This document shows, piece after piece, positions 31,350 to 40,336 of a stretch of DNA of 64,000 nucleotides. The DNA is from Methanobacterium sp. GTDB taxonomy: Archaea > Methanobacteriota > Methanobacteria > Methanobacteriales > Methanobacteriaceae. The stretch's first letter is position 1, and every line of letters begins with the position of its first letter. Below the pieces are notes generated by a model. That model ran no database searches. It saw only the letters and a list, made by a program, of their open reading frames with translations, and was not told where the DNA came from. Location: assembly GCA_012838205.1 (NCBI GenBank), contig DUPR01000036.1, positions 1 to 64,000 of the forward strand, written 5' to 3'. Position numbers and translations under genes: made by a program.

Positions 31350-31555
31350 AATTGTCTTGGAATTCAACTTTATAACTATATTTCGAATGGAATATCTTAT
31401 TTGATGCAATAATGCGGGACAAGTTTTATTTTTTTTTAACTTGGCAGTTCATTTTCAATTTATAATGACAAATTTCAACCAATCCTCTAAATTTATATCC
31501 ACATACTATATTAAAATTCATAAAATCTAAAATCCCCCTATTTTCACTGATAGGT

Positions 31556-32923
31556 TCAGCTTTTAACAGGATAACCTGCTTTTTTCCAAGCAGTTATGCT
31601 TCCCAACACGCTGATAACATCATTGTAACCATTTTCTTTGAGAAAACTGCAGACAACGGTGGATTTATTTCCAGAATCACAATACACTACCACTGGAATG
31701 CCCTGTGGAATTTCAGATAGCCTTTCAGGAACTTCTCCAATGTATAAATGATGAGCACCTTCAATGTGCCCTTTTTTCCAGTCGTTGATTTTACGTACAT
31801 CAAGGAGGAAGAAATCACCATCAAACTGGTGTTCTTTCAACTGCTTAACAGTCCAAAGTCTTAAACTGTCCACATTTTCCACAGTTACATACCAACTCGG
31901 GAAACCATTTGCCAGAAAACCATATAAATTATCAAAGCCCAATCTAATCAGTGAATTCCTAACGTCATTTATTCCATAGCTATCATCATCAACCAGGACA
32001 ATAGATTCTTCGTAATTTAAAAACCACCCTGCAAATGTGGCAACACCTTCTTTCCAAATGTTTAGACTCCCTGGAATGTGGCCCCCAGCATAACTGGTGG
32101 GTTTGCGTACATCCAAAATCTGAACTCCATTATTTTTCATTTCCACTAATTTTTTGGGAGGTATTGCTTTAAGGTGAGGAACACACCCTATGATTGGAGC
32201 ACCGTTCTTGTTGAAATCTTCCATTTTCTTGAAATAAGGGGGTGTGTAATGTTCTTCTTTTATTTTTAAGTTGATAAAATCTTCTCTAGACTTCGATTTC
32301 AATTGTGGGTTTGTTCTTGCTTCATAACCTGTGGTTGTGAAGTCTTGTCTTCGGATGTCAGCACCACAAACTGAACCTGCTCCATGTGCAGGGCATAAAA
32401 CTGCTTGGTCACCTAAAGGTAATATTTTATCAAAAATACTATCATAGAGTAATCCTGCCATTTCGGATCGCTTATCTAATCCATAAAAATCAATACGTCC
32501 TGTTTCACCGGCAAAAATCACATCACCCGGAAAAATCATTTGAACATCTTCTGAAACTCTTAAATCCCGTAGTACTATTGTTATACTTTCTAATGTATGA
32601 CCTGGAGTTTCTAAAATTTCTAATTCTATATATCCGATGATGAATTTATCTTTATCACTGACTGGAGTCCCATAAGCAAAATCAAGTTTTTTTCCATGAA
32701 ATATCTCAGCCCCAGTCAAATTAGCTAGTTCCAGAGAACCAATAACATAATCTTCATTACGATGTGTCTCAAAAATATGGGTAATTTCAAGTCCTTCTGA
32801 CTCTGCCAAGCGCATATAAATGTCAACATCTCGACGCGGATCCACAACTACAGCTTGCCCATTAACTCCGATAAAATAGGAGTGATGGGCAATCCCCTCT
32901 GATTTTATCAGTTTAAATATCAA
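31556..32923 (-). CDS. Metallo-beta-lactamase fold / double rhodanese protein, degenerate active sites
   Basis: About 455 residues: an MBL-fold domain (1-200) then two rhodanese domains (about 255-345 and 355-450), like persulfide dioxygenase-sulfurtransferase fusions. The usual HxHxDH zinc/iron motif reads HRNEDY, so two histidines are replaced; later ligands (TPGHT, FPGDVIF, CPAHG) remain. The first rhodanese loop is VDDDSYG with no Cys; the second has YCDSGNKST with the Cys. I favour TTG 32923, six bases after GGGGGAT, over ATG 32938, which overlaps that site. A role in sulfur handling is likely but the chemistry is uncertain. Confidence 0.82.
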   Translation of the reverse strand: MIFKLIKSEGIAHHSYFIGVNGQAVVVDPRRDVDIYMRLAESEGLEITHIFETHRNEDYVIGSLELANLTGAEIFHGKKLDFAYGTPVSDKDKFIIGYIELEILETPGHTLESITIVLRDLRVSEDVQMIFPGDVIFAGETGRIDFYGLDKRSEMAGLLYDSIFDKILPLGDQAVLCPAHGAGSVCGADIRRQDFTTTGYEARTNPQLKSKSREDFINLKIKEEHYTPPYFKKMEDFNKNGAPIIGCVPHLKAIPPKKLVEMKNNGVQILDVRKPTSYAGGHIPGSLNIWKEGVATFAGWFLNYEESIVLVDDDSYGINDVRNSLIRLGFDNLYGFLANGFPSWYVTVENVDSLRLWTVKQLKEHQFDGDFFLLDVRKINDWKKGHIEGAHHLYIGEVPERLSEIPQGIPVVVYCDSGNKSTVVCSFLKENGYNDVISVLGSITAWKKAGYPVKS

Positions 32924-33087
32924 TAACGAATCCCCCATTTATTTAATGTTTTTTTTTGTAGATTGTTTATGCATTATTTTTATTTTTTTTATCAATTAAG
33001 GTAATGGTCGATAGCATTAAATCACACACCATTTAAATTACCATTACCCAATTTATTACCAAGTTGATTTTTCCAAGGAGGAAAACC

Positions 33088-34029
<942 letters not shown>

Positions 34030-34031
34030 AA

Positions 34032-34796
34032 ATGGCAGAAATTGAAGGAATTTATACTATATGGCTCAGGGAGAACAAAAGATTCCTCCGTTACCGTTCA
34101 CGGATACTAACATCAGTGGTGACCCCACTTTTATGGCTTTTAATATTCGGAACTGGGCTAGGTTCAGCCATAAGGTTTGGCAATACTCCTGGCGGATACC
34201 AAGCTTTTATTTTTCCAGGGATTATTTGCCAAACAATTTTGTTTACCTCTGTTTTTTCCGGACTTAGTGTGATTCAAGACCGGCAATTCGGATTTTTGAA
34301 AGAGATACTAGTAGCTCCCATATCTCGTCCAGCTATTGTCTTAGGGAAAGCAATTGGAATAAGTACTACAGCCCTAGTTCAAGGAGTAGTTCTACTTCTG
34401 CTATCCTTTGTGGTTAATGTTAAGATGGATATTACAATTCTCCTGGCATCAACAGTAGTAATTATAATCATTTCCTTGGGACTGTCCGGCATGGGCCTTT
34501 TGATAGCATCCTTCACTGACAGTATGGAAGGGTTTAACCTCATAATGAGTTTTATAGTAATGCCTATTTTTCTTTTAAGTGGTGCTCTATTCCCAGTTAC
34601 AGGATTACCTGCATGGTTACAAGCTGCTGTTTACCTTGATCCTTTAACCTATGGGGTTGATGCTTTAAGGGCAATTATCCTTCATTCATCAGTTCTACCT
34701 TTATATTTAGATTTGGCAGTGATCACCAGTTTTGCTGTTACAATGGTTTTGATCTCAGCATTTATATTTAGCAAGAAGGAACAGAGTTTGATGTAA
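34032..34796 (+). CDS. ABC-2 type permease (DrrB-type)
   Basis: A 254-residue membrane protein with about six hydrophobic helices and the ABC-2 pattern GLGSAIRFG... then PGIICQTILFTSVFSGLSV, KEILVAPISRPAIVLGKA, and LDPLTYGVDALRAIIL near the C-terminus. It forms the exporter with the preceding ATPase; the gap is two bases and the gene's ribosome site lies in the ATPase C-terminus (GGTGAGGAATAA). Confidence 0.92.
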   Translation: MAEIEGIYTIWLRENKRFLRYRSRILTSVVTPLLWLLIFGTGLGSAIRFGNTPGGYQAFIFPGIICQTILFTSVFSGLSVIQDRQFGFLKEILVAPISRPAIVLGKAIGISTTALVQGVVLLLLSFVVNVKMDITILLASTVVIIIISLGLSGMGLLIASFTDSMEGFNLIMSFIVMPIFLLSGALFPVTGLPAWLQAAVYLDPLTYGVDALRAIILHSSVLPLYLDLAVITSFAVTMVLISAFIFSKKEQSLM

Positions 34797-34816
34797 ATTT
34801 TTTAAGATTTTTTTTT
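34797..34816 (+). terminator. Oligo-T terminator after exporter operon
   Basis: Two T runs (T6 then T9 at 34808-34816) immediately after the permease stop. Confidence 0.45.
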
Positions 34817-34994
34817 AACGAATCTAAAAATTAGAGTAAATTTCCGATAAATTAAGTAACGAAGGATTTTTTTTAGATTGGTTTTTTATTTTTTTCCGGA
34901 TGAATTGTATGTACTATTCGAAATTGAAGTTTTATTTCGTTAAGTATATAAGCTTTCAAAACAAATATTGTTCATCATAGGGAGATTTGTTAAC

Positions 34995-35144
34995 GTGCAA
35001 AAACTTTATAAAGTACACGACTTTCTGGACGACGAAAGTGTGGATAAGTTCATGAAAGAACTTATCGAAGAAAATTATGGATATTTACGTGCTAAATACC
35101 GACAAATATTGAACATAGCTAGCAAAGCCAGAAACAAGTTTTAA
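34995..35144 (+). CDS. Small hypothetical protein (49 aa)
   Basis: GTG start at 34995, ten bases after AGGGAG, with a TATA box (GTATATAA, 34944-34951) about 50 bases before. The 49-residue product is charged and probably helical: it begins QKLYKVHDFLDDESVDKF and ends in a basic stretch ARNKF. No family recognised. It stands alone between the exporter and a coiled-coil gene. Promoter plus ribosome site plus charged composition make it more likely real than chance. Confidence 0.5.
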   Translation: MQKLYKVHDFLDDESVDKFMKELIEENYGYLRAKYRQILNIASKARNKF

Positions 35145-35505
35145 TGATTATTGGATAACATTCAATAGCTCATAATAATATTCTTTAACATATCACACTA
35201 ATTTTAATATACATTTCCGTGTCCTAATTGATTAAGAACATCTTAAACCATGTTTAAAATGAAAATCAAGTTCTTGATGTTCTAATAATTAGAATTACTA
35301 ATTGAAATCTTTTATATACTCATTTTTAGATTAAATCAATATATTTTTTCAAAAAAATATCCAGTCAATATTTGTGCACATCTATCCAATATGAATCCAT
35401 TTGGATGGCACTGGAATATATTTATGAACTGCAAGAACATAACATTAGATAAGAGCATCATAACTTTAAATGGACTCATTTTTGAATCATTAGAGGGGTA
35501 TTTTA
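35145..35505. other. 361-bp spacer upstream of coiled-coil gene
   Basis: AT-rich non-coding region. It contains the 15-base palindrome TTAAACCATGTTTAA (35244-35258) within longer flanks GAACATC/GATGTTC that could pair, and a TATA-like stretch near 35310. No open frame. The ribosome site GAGGGG is at its right end. Confidence 0.35.
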
Positions 35506-36150
35506 ATGGTGAAAATGGTTAAATCTGCAGTCAAATGCTACAAAAAAAAGACCAAAAAAAGTGTGGCTGGTAAAAAGAAGACCTACGAGTACAACCAGTA
35601 TCTTGTTCCCCTGAAACGGTCTGATAATCTGGACTGCAGTATGGAAGTTTTCATCATACCTCAAAGTGATTTTAAACAGTATCTCGATGAAAATGGTGAG
35701 TTTAAGGATATTAATGTCCAAAAAAATGACTATAAGATGCACATAGATCATTACAAAAGGGAACTTGCTGATTTGGAGTGGAAACATAGTCAACTTTCCA
35801 GATCATACAAAGATCTACTGAATAAACATAACAAAACTCGTAGGAAACAGCAGGAACTCCACGAAAAGATCAAAATTCTGCAAAACGATAAAATTAAACT
35901 TATAAATGCATTGAAAATCGAAAAAAATGTTAATAGGGTTCCTGAAATAGTTAAACAAGAGGTTTTAGACGAAAAATTAGTTTCTGGTAATGAAATGTCA
36001 TCAGAATTGGATATATTAAAAAAAGCAACCACAGCAAAAGAAAAATCAGTTAAAACTGATATGATAGAAGATATCAAAGACAAAGAAGATAAGGATATAT
36101 GGACTGTTATTAAAAGTCGATTATCCAAGAAGGAGGAAAAAGAAAAATAA
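35506..36150 (+). CDS. Conserved hypothetical protein with lysine-rich N-terminus and coiled coil
   Basis: A 214-residue soluble protein. The first 25 residues are strongly basic (KCYKKKTKKS), followed by a conserved-looking YNQYLVPLKRSDNLDCSMEVF segment at about 29-50 in two halves. A coiled coil spans about 85-145, and an acidic/basic tail ends KKEEKEK. No known domain. The charge and layout suggest nucleic acid or scaffold binding, unproven. GAGGGG precedes ATG 35506. It is followed by the Cas4-like gene 123 bases later. Confidence 0.6.
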   Translation: MVKMVKSAVKCYKKKTKKSVAGKKKTYEYNQYLVPLKRSDNLDCSMEVFIIPQSDFKQYLDENGEFKDINVQKNDYKMHIDHYKRELADLEWKHSQLSRSYKDLLNKHNKTRRKQQELHEKIKILQNDKIKLINALKIEKNVNRVPEIVKQEVLDEKLVSGNEMSSELDILKKATTAKEKSVKTDMIEDIKDKEDKDIWTVIKSRLSKKEEKEK

Positions 36151-36273
36151 TGTATTACTTATTTTCTGCTCTCACATCAAACATATTTTTTTAAAGATTC
36201 ATTTTTAATATAGACAACTCAGAGAAAGTTCAATACAAAAAATACCAATAAAAAAATTTTTTAAGGTTTCATC

Positions 36274-36960
36274 ATGCCCAAAACCAGATCAAAACCCCAT
36301 CCTGACATATCTCAAGTAATGATAATGGATGGGCAAAATAACTTCCCAATTAGCTGGTTGAATAAACAGGGATACTGTGAGTACAGTATATATCTAGAAA
36401 ATGTAAAGGGTATTCAAATGCAACCCACCCTAGACATGGTGGTTGGAACAAAAGAACACGCTCGTTTAGAGGAGGATTTTAAAAAAGATGCAAAGCCGGC
36501 TACATTTGAAGAGATGTTAGAGACTTCAAAAACAACTGAAATATTGTCAAGAGAACTGCCAGTTCTTTCAGTTCATTATGGTGTTAGGGGTTATATTGAT
36601 GAAGTATGGATGACTCCAGATGAATTCATCATTATAGACGATAAACCTGGCACTCAAGCGTTTGCTTCATCAATCAACCAAGTTTATGGTTATTGTCTGG
36701 CATTTAAGGACACGATAAAGCCATTTAAGAATATAATAGGGGCAAAAAGGGGAATCACAGCTGCTTTAAGGCAGAGAGGAACTGATAACATTTTTTGGTC
36801 AGCATACTTCGATAATAAGGCAGAATCAGTTATAATTAACCTCATTAACCGGGTTCAAAACTTGATCTCTGGTAACGAAGAGTTTGTGCCAACTCAAAAT
36901 CCCAGAAAATGCCGTAGTTGCCGTTTTAAAAGAAAATGTGACAAAAGAGCGTTACCCTGA
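36274..36960 (+). CDS. Solitary Cas4-like PD-(D/E)XK nuclease
   Basis: A 228-residue protein resembling Cas4/RecB-family exonucleases with an Fe-S cluster. The N-terminal cysteine is in QGYCEYS (about 33), a conserved His in VGTKEHARLEED (about 56), the nuclease Asp in VRGYIDEVW (about 111), the DxK-type motif in IIIDDKPGT (about 121-129) and three cysteines near the C-terminus, CRSCRFKRKC. No cas1, cas2 or CRISPR repeats are nearby, so this is a stand-alone Cas4 homologue, more likely in DNA repair or mobile DNA metabolism than in adaptation. tRNA-Gln follows 103 bases later. Confidence 0.82.
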   Translation: MPKTRSKPHPDISQVMIMDGQNNFPISWLNKQGYCEYSIYLENVKGIQMQPTLDMVVGTKEHARLEEDFKKDAKPATFEEMLETSKTTEILSRELPVLSVHYGVRGYIDEVWMTPDEFIIIDDKPGTQAFASSINQVYGYCLAFKDTIKPFKNIIGAKRGITAALRQRGTDNIFWSAYFDNKAESVIINLINRVQNLISGNEEFVPTQNPRKCRSCRFKRKCDKRALP

Positions 36961-37004
36961 TCAATTTAGAATATTTAACCTACTTAAAATAAGATGTAGA
37001 TAAG

Positions 37005-37012
37005 TTTAAATA
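37005..37012 (+). promoter_or_regulatory. TATA box for tRNA-Gln
   Basis: TTTAAATA, 59 bases before the mature tRNA 5' end, giving a leader of about 30 nucleotides to be removed by RNase P. Confidence 0.5.
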
Positions 37013-37063
37013 TCACCTCAGTCTAAAAAGAGATTGCTGTAGTTACGGCTTTTTTTATGTTTT

Positions 37064-37135
37064 AGTCCCGTAGGGTAGTGGTAATCCTACTGGTCTTTGG
37101 AACCGGTGACGGCGGTTCGACTCCGCTCGGGACTA
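37064..37135 (+). tRNA. tRNA-Gln (UUG anticodon)
   Basis: Acceptor stem AGTCCCG pairs fully with CGGGACT. The anticodon stem CTGGT/ACCGG closes the loop CTTTGGA, whose central triplet is TTG, reading CAA glutamine codons. T arm GCGGTTCGACTCCGC is canonical. The A at 37135 is the discriminator; CCA is not encoded. No intron. Methanogens charge this tRNA via Glu-tRNA-Gln amidotransferase. Confidence 0.97.
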
Positions 37136-37156
37136 TTTATTTTCAAGGGTAATTAC

Positions 37157-38320
37157 ATGGAAAAAATTCTAGTTGCAGGTGCAAACACCCGCGCTGTAGC
37201 TTGTTCTCTTAAAAAATTAGGATATACGGTTTATTCTGCTGATTATTTTGGAGTTATGGATTTAAGACCATGTGCTGATATTTCAAATTCTGTTTTGAAT
37301 CAAAAACCAGCAAAATCATGTGGTAAATTTCTAGAACGATTTGATTCCAAAGCGATTGAGGAAAAAGCTCTGGAAATGGTGGATGATGTTGATGGCATTA
37401 TTTTTTGTGCAGGTGTATCGCCACGTAGATTCCCATCAGATAAAATCATAGGAAACTATGATATACAAGATGTTCAAGATAAATATCGCCTTTTTGGAAA
37501 ACTTAAATCTGAATTTAATGTCCCAGATACCTATATGATAGGTGATTTTGATGAAGCCCTTGATATTGCCAGTGATTCACCTGAAAAAAATTTCATACTC
37601 AAACCTCGACATGGTTCTGGTGGCTATGGAATTCAAATGTTAAACTTGTTAATTAAAGATTCAAATAAATCAGAACTATTTAGCAACCTACTAAAAATAG
37701 ATGAAAATAACTGGATTATGCAAGAATTTATTGATGGAGAAAATATCAGCGCTTCAGTCCTTTCCACAAAAAATGAAGCCCATACAATATTAAACAGTTG
37801 TCAAATCATAGGAAATAAGAGTTTGGGGCAGTTAGAACCATTTGGATATTGTGGGAACATTGTGCCTTACCCTGTAGATGGGGAAATCTCTGAAACTGCC
37901 GAAAAAATAATTGATCACCTATCCCTCATTGGTTCAAATGGAGTGGATTTCATCATTAAAAATGATGAATTATATGTTGTTGAGGTAAACCCCCGCTTGC
38001 AGGGAACATTCGAATGTGCTGAAATAGTTTTAGGCGTAAATATGGCAGAACTTCATCTTAAAGCTTGCCAAGGACATCTTATGAAAGTTTCCCTTCCTGA
38101 AAGATTTGCAGTGAAAATGATCATCCATGCCCAGCATAGATCACAAGTAGGTAACATGCATTTTAAAGGAATTCATGACCTGCCTAATCAGGGAGTAATT
38201 ATTGAAAAAGGCGAACCAGTGGTTACAGTTTTAACTTCCAGTCCCCATAAAGAAGATGCAATAACCTCCGCTCAAAAACTGGTTCAAAGGGTTTATACAT
38301 CCTTAAAACCGGTTATGTAA
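37157..38320 (+). CDS. ATP-grasp carboxylate-amine ligase of unknown substrate (COG2232-like)
   Basis: About 387 residues. The N-terminal Rossmann-like part (ILVAGANTRAVACSLKKLGY) and the ATP-grasp core (FILKPRHGSGGYGIQ at about 152-166, MQEFIDGENIS at about 196, VVEVNPRLQGTFE at about 278-290) are clear. It resembles predicted carboligases of methanogens in COG2232, not firmly linked to a pathway; some ATP-grasp enzymes join glutamate to tyramine in methanofuran synthesis, but I cannot assign that role here. ATG 37157 is used; the longer frame runs back into the tRNA gene. AAGGGT precedes ATG. Confidence 0.82.
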   Translation: MEKILVAGANTRAVACSLKKLGYTVYSADYFGVMDLRPCADISNSVLNQKPAKSCGKFLERFDSKAIEEKALEMVDDVDGIIFCAGVSPRRFPSDKIIGNYDIQDVQDKYRLFGKLKSEFNVPDTYMIGDFDEALDIASDSPEKNFILKPRHGSGGYGIQMLNLLIKDSNKSELFSNLLKIDENNWIMQEFIDGENISASVLSTKNEAHTILNSCQIIGNKSLGQLEPFGYCGNIVPYPVDGEISETAEKIIDHLSLIGSNGVDFIIKNDELYVVEVNPRLQGTFECAEIVLGVNMAELHLKACQGHLMKVSLPERFAVKMIIHAQHRSQVGNMHFKGIHDLPNQGVIIEKGEPVVTVLTSSPHKEDAITSAQKLVQRVYTSLKPVM

Positions 38321-38345
38321 GTCACATTGTATAAAATATTATCAT

Positions 38346-38576
38346 TTATGTGAATACCCTTAAATAAATATAAATGAGCGTTCCAATTACAATTCCCACT
38401 GTAACCATTATCTCAGCACCGAAAGTTAAAATGGATACTATGGCCATCTTATCCGGATCTTTTTTTATTTCTTCCCAATTAAAATCGTATAAAAAGTCGA
38501 GGTTAAATGATTTCAATTTTTTCCATAAATTTTTAAATCCCATAATTAAATTCAATCCTTTATTTTTATCATTCAT
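38346..38576 (-). CDS. Small membrane protein, hypothetical
   Basis: Up to 76 residues. A basic amphipathic front (GFKNLWKKLKSF) and acidic DPDKMA are followed by a single hydrophobic helix (about 46-72, IVSILTFGAEIMVTVGIVIG). The true start may be the internal ATG at 38540, which has AAAGGA about ten bases before, giving 64 residues. The opposite-strand frame at the same place has no sensible composition. Function unknown. Confidence 0.5.
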   Translation of the reverse strand: MNDKNKGLNLIMGFKNLWKKLKSFNLDFLYDFNWEEIKKDPDKMAIVSILTFGAEIMVTVGIVIGTLIYIYLRVFT

Positions 38577-38626
38577 TTGAAGCGATTTTACAATTGATTA
38601 AAAACGTAGATGTAGAGATAAAATTT

Positions 38627-39034
38627 TCATCTCACTAGAAATATATACTGTGAGGTGGTGGGCAATATTTTCCTTACTAATTTTATGTCTGGCCGGTAAA
38701 TATAGATTTCATCATCACAATCATCCCTTCCCAGTATCTGGCAAAAAATCTGGCATTCAAGTTTTCCAGTTATCCTGGATCCACTAGAATCAGAATCAAT
38801 CTCAATATAAATTGGAAGCTTTAATTGCCCCCATAATTCATTGGGAATAATAGAAGAAATTTTTTTCAATTCATTTCTTTTAAAACGATGCCTTGTTCCA
38901 TCTGTTCCCAGTACATGGGGTTTATTTTCTCCTAAAAGTTCTTTTAAACTTTTTCTTTCCTTGGGAAGATGACGATTAAGACTCATGATCTGTTTTTTCA
39001 GAAGCCTATTGTTTCGGTTTTGATCCCCAATCAT
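38627..39034 (-). CDS. UPF0216 (DUF61) family protein
   Basis: A 135-residue archaeal protein of unknown function. The N-terminal NRNNRLLKKQIMSLNRHLP and the HVLGTDGTRHRFKRNELKK segment followed by the LPIYIEIDSDSSG stretch are diagnostic, as is the end LPTTSQYIFLVR. No ribosome site precedes ATG 39034; a TATA element about 29 bases upstream suggests a leaderless message. It is divergent from the next gene, start codons 51 bases apart. Confidence 0.88.
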   Translation of the reverse strand: MIGDQNRNNRLLKKQIMSLNRHLPKERKSLKELLGENKPHVLGTDGTRHRFKRNELKKISSIIPNELWGQLKLPIYIEIDSDSSGSRITGKLECQIFCQILGRDDCDDEIYIYRPDIKLVRKILPTTSQYIFLVR

Positions 39035-39057
39035 CGTTAAGATTTTATTCTTTGATG

Positions 39058-39068
39058 AATATAATATT
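39058..39068. promoter_or_regulatory. Shared near-symmetric TATA element between two leaderless genes
   Basis: AATATAATATT is TATA-like on both strands. Its centre is 29 bases from the minus-strand ATG (39034) and 23 bases from the plus-strand ATG (39086), about the normal TATA-to-start distance. Neither gene has a ribosome site, so both could be transcribed from this one element as leaderless messages. Confidence 0.45.
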
Positions 39069-39085
39069 GTAGTATAGAATTAAAC

Positions 39086-39433
39086 ATGGTGAATATTGTG
39101 GATATTGATATAGAGCAATGCAGAGAAAATGACAAGATAAAGAATATTATCAGTACCAGTGGCCTTCCAATTAAACACATAAAACTACTTCTCAGATTAT
39201 CGGATACCATATACATTAATGCCATAAATTATAACGTGTTGGTTAATGAAAACCAAGTGATAATTCTTCTTATATCATCTAAACCAGACAATATTACAGG
39301 GATTTTACATACTTATTCTATTACAAATGTTCTTTACAAGATTAGAGATATGGAAAAGGAGCATGATGATTTAAATACATATTGTGAGGTTGAAGATAAC
39401 ATTTTTAAGATTATTATAAATATTAACCCGTAA
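39086..39433 (+). CDS. Conserved hypothetical protein (115 aa)
   Basis: Soluble alpha/beta protein with no family that I recognise. It begins MVNIVDIDIEQCRENDKIKN and contains beta-type hydrophobic stretches (QVIILLISS; IFKIIININ). Acidic with two cysteines. It has no ribosome site and faces the UPF0216 gene across a shared promoter; a coiled-coil gene follows 42 bases downstream. Gene-like composition and context support it as real. Confidence 0.55.
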   Translation: MVNIVDIDIEQCRENDKIKNIISTSGLPIKHIKLLLRLSDTIYINAINYNVLVNENQVIILLISSKPDNITGILHTYSITNVLYKIRDMEKEHDDLNTYCEVEDNIFKIIININP

Positions 39434-39475
39434 AAACTCTATAACTTTAATAAATTCTTTTTTGTTGGTGCATGA

Positions 39476-39886
39476 ATGAAAATTAAAGAGTACCAAAAAT
39501 TGATACAAGAATTATCTGATATAGACTTAGAAGCTAATTCCATTGCGGATTCTAGACGGATTTTAGCTGAACTCAATGAAAGGGAAAATATAGTTGCTGA
39601 GCTTATAAAACGTGTTAAGAAAGATATTCAAAACATTGAACTTGATTTTTTAGAAAAAAAACATAAGATAAATGTTGATTATGCGGAAGGTCGTTCGTCA
39701 GGAGTGATATCAAGAGTTAGAGGGAAATCTAAGGTTAAAGAGTTGAAAAAACTTCAAGAAAAACGTGATGAAACCTTAGAATCATATCATGCTGTGCGTT
39801 ATATTTTGGATGAATTATACATTCAGATTAAAGATGCCAAAGATCCACTTAATAACTATATAAAAGGTAGATTAGGTGGATTGTAG
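39476..39886 (+). CDS. Hypothetical coiled-coil protein (136 aa)
   Basis: Highly charged helical protein. Two long coiled-coil segments (about 1-60 and 90-125) are joined by a glycine/serine/arginine turn (EGRSSGVISRVRGKSK at about 68-83). The basic turn might bind nucleic acid, but no family is recognised. GGTG lies five bases before ATG 39476; an overlapping ATG at 39472 is in another frame. It converges with the ATP synthase operon. Confidence 0.5.
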   Translation: MKIKEYQKLIQELSDIDLEANSIADSRRILAELNERENIVAELIKRVKKDIQNIELDFLEKKHKINVDYAEGRSSGVISRVRGKSKVKELKKLQEKRDETLESYHAVRYILDELYIQIKDAKDPLNNYIKGRLGGL

Positions 39887-39952
39887 GGTAATTATCATTA
39901 AAAAAATTTATAAAAAAAATATGTTATAGGCAGTTTTTCGCACTTTAATCTA

Positions 39953-40336
39953 TTAGAAGTTGATATCTACAGGTAAAAGTATCAAAATGCCTAATAAATC
40001 CTCTTTTTCTACTTTATAGTCCAATGCTGCTGCGAAAAGGGCGTGATCTGCTGTTCTTTCCATGCTTATGGGAAGGTATGTTTCTTCACCAACTGCCAGA
40101 GCATGTCCATACATATTAGTTCCATAAGCACTTATGAAACAGATGTGGTTAGCGTTGATGTTAATTTTTTTGATTTGGACTGGTTTTGTTTCCCCTGCTT
40201 TAAATTCCTTCTCTTCAGCAGCGATAATAGCACGAACTTTTCCTGAGATGTTGCCGATTTCGAAATCAATGACAGGTTTGGCCTTTTTGATTTGTTCTTT
40301 TTTAACCTGATCCAGTCTTGTTATTATTCTAACCAT
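39953..40336 (-). CDS. DUF22 family protein, coupled to atpD
   Basis: A 127-residue protein of DUF22, found in methanogens, function unknown. The [21 protein letters not shown] stretch (in parts: [17 protein letters not shown]) and [24 protein letters not shown] are recognisable. ATG 40336 overlaps the end of atpD by eight bases, and its GGAGG lies inside atpD, so translation is coupled and the gene ends the ATP synthase transcript. The alternate GTG 40351 is within the ribosome site. Confidence 0.8.
   Translation of the reverse strand: MVRIITRLDQVKKEQIKKAKPVIDFEIGNISGKVRAIIAAEEKEFKAGETKPVQIKKININANHICFISAYGTNMYGHALAVGEETYLPISMERTADHALFAAALDYKVEKEDLLGILILLPVDINF

Noticed and set aside
36274..36960. 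CRISPR-Cas locus
   Set aside because: No repeat-spacer array and no cas1, cas2 or effector genes anywhere in the window.
36274..37135. Possible integrated element at tRNA-Gln carrying a Cas4-like gene
   Set aside because: No integrase, no direct repeat of the tRNA 3' end was seen, and flanking genes look like ordinary chromosome.
38374..38580. Plus-strand frame opposite the small membrane protein
   Set aside because: Composition and lack of a ribosome site point to a shadow; the minus-strand product has a coherent soluble-helix layout.
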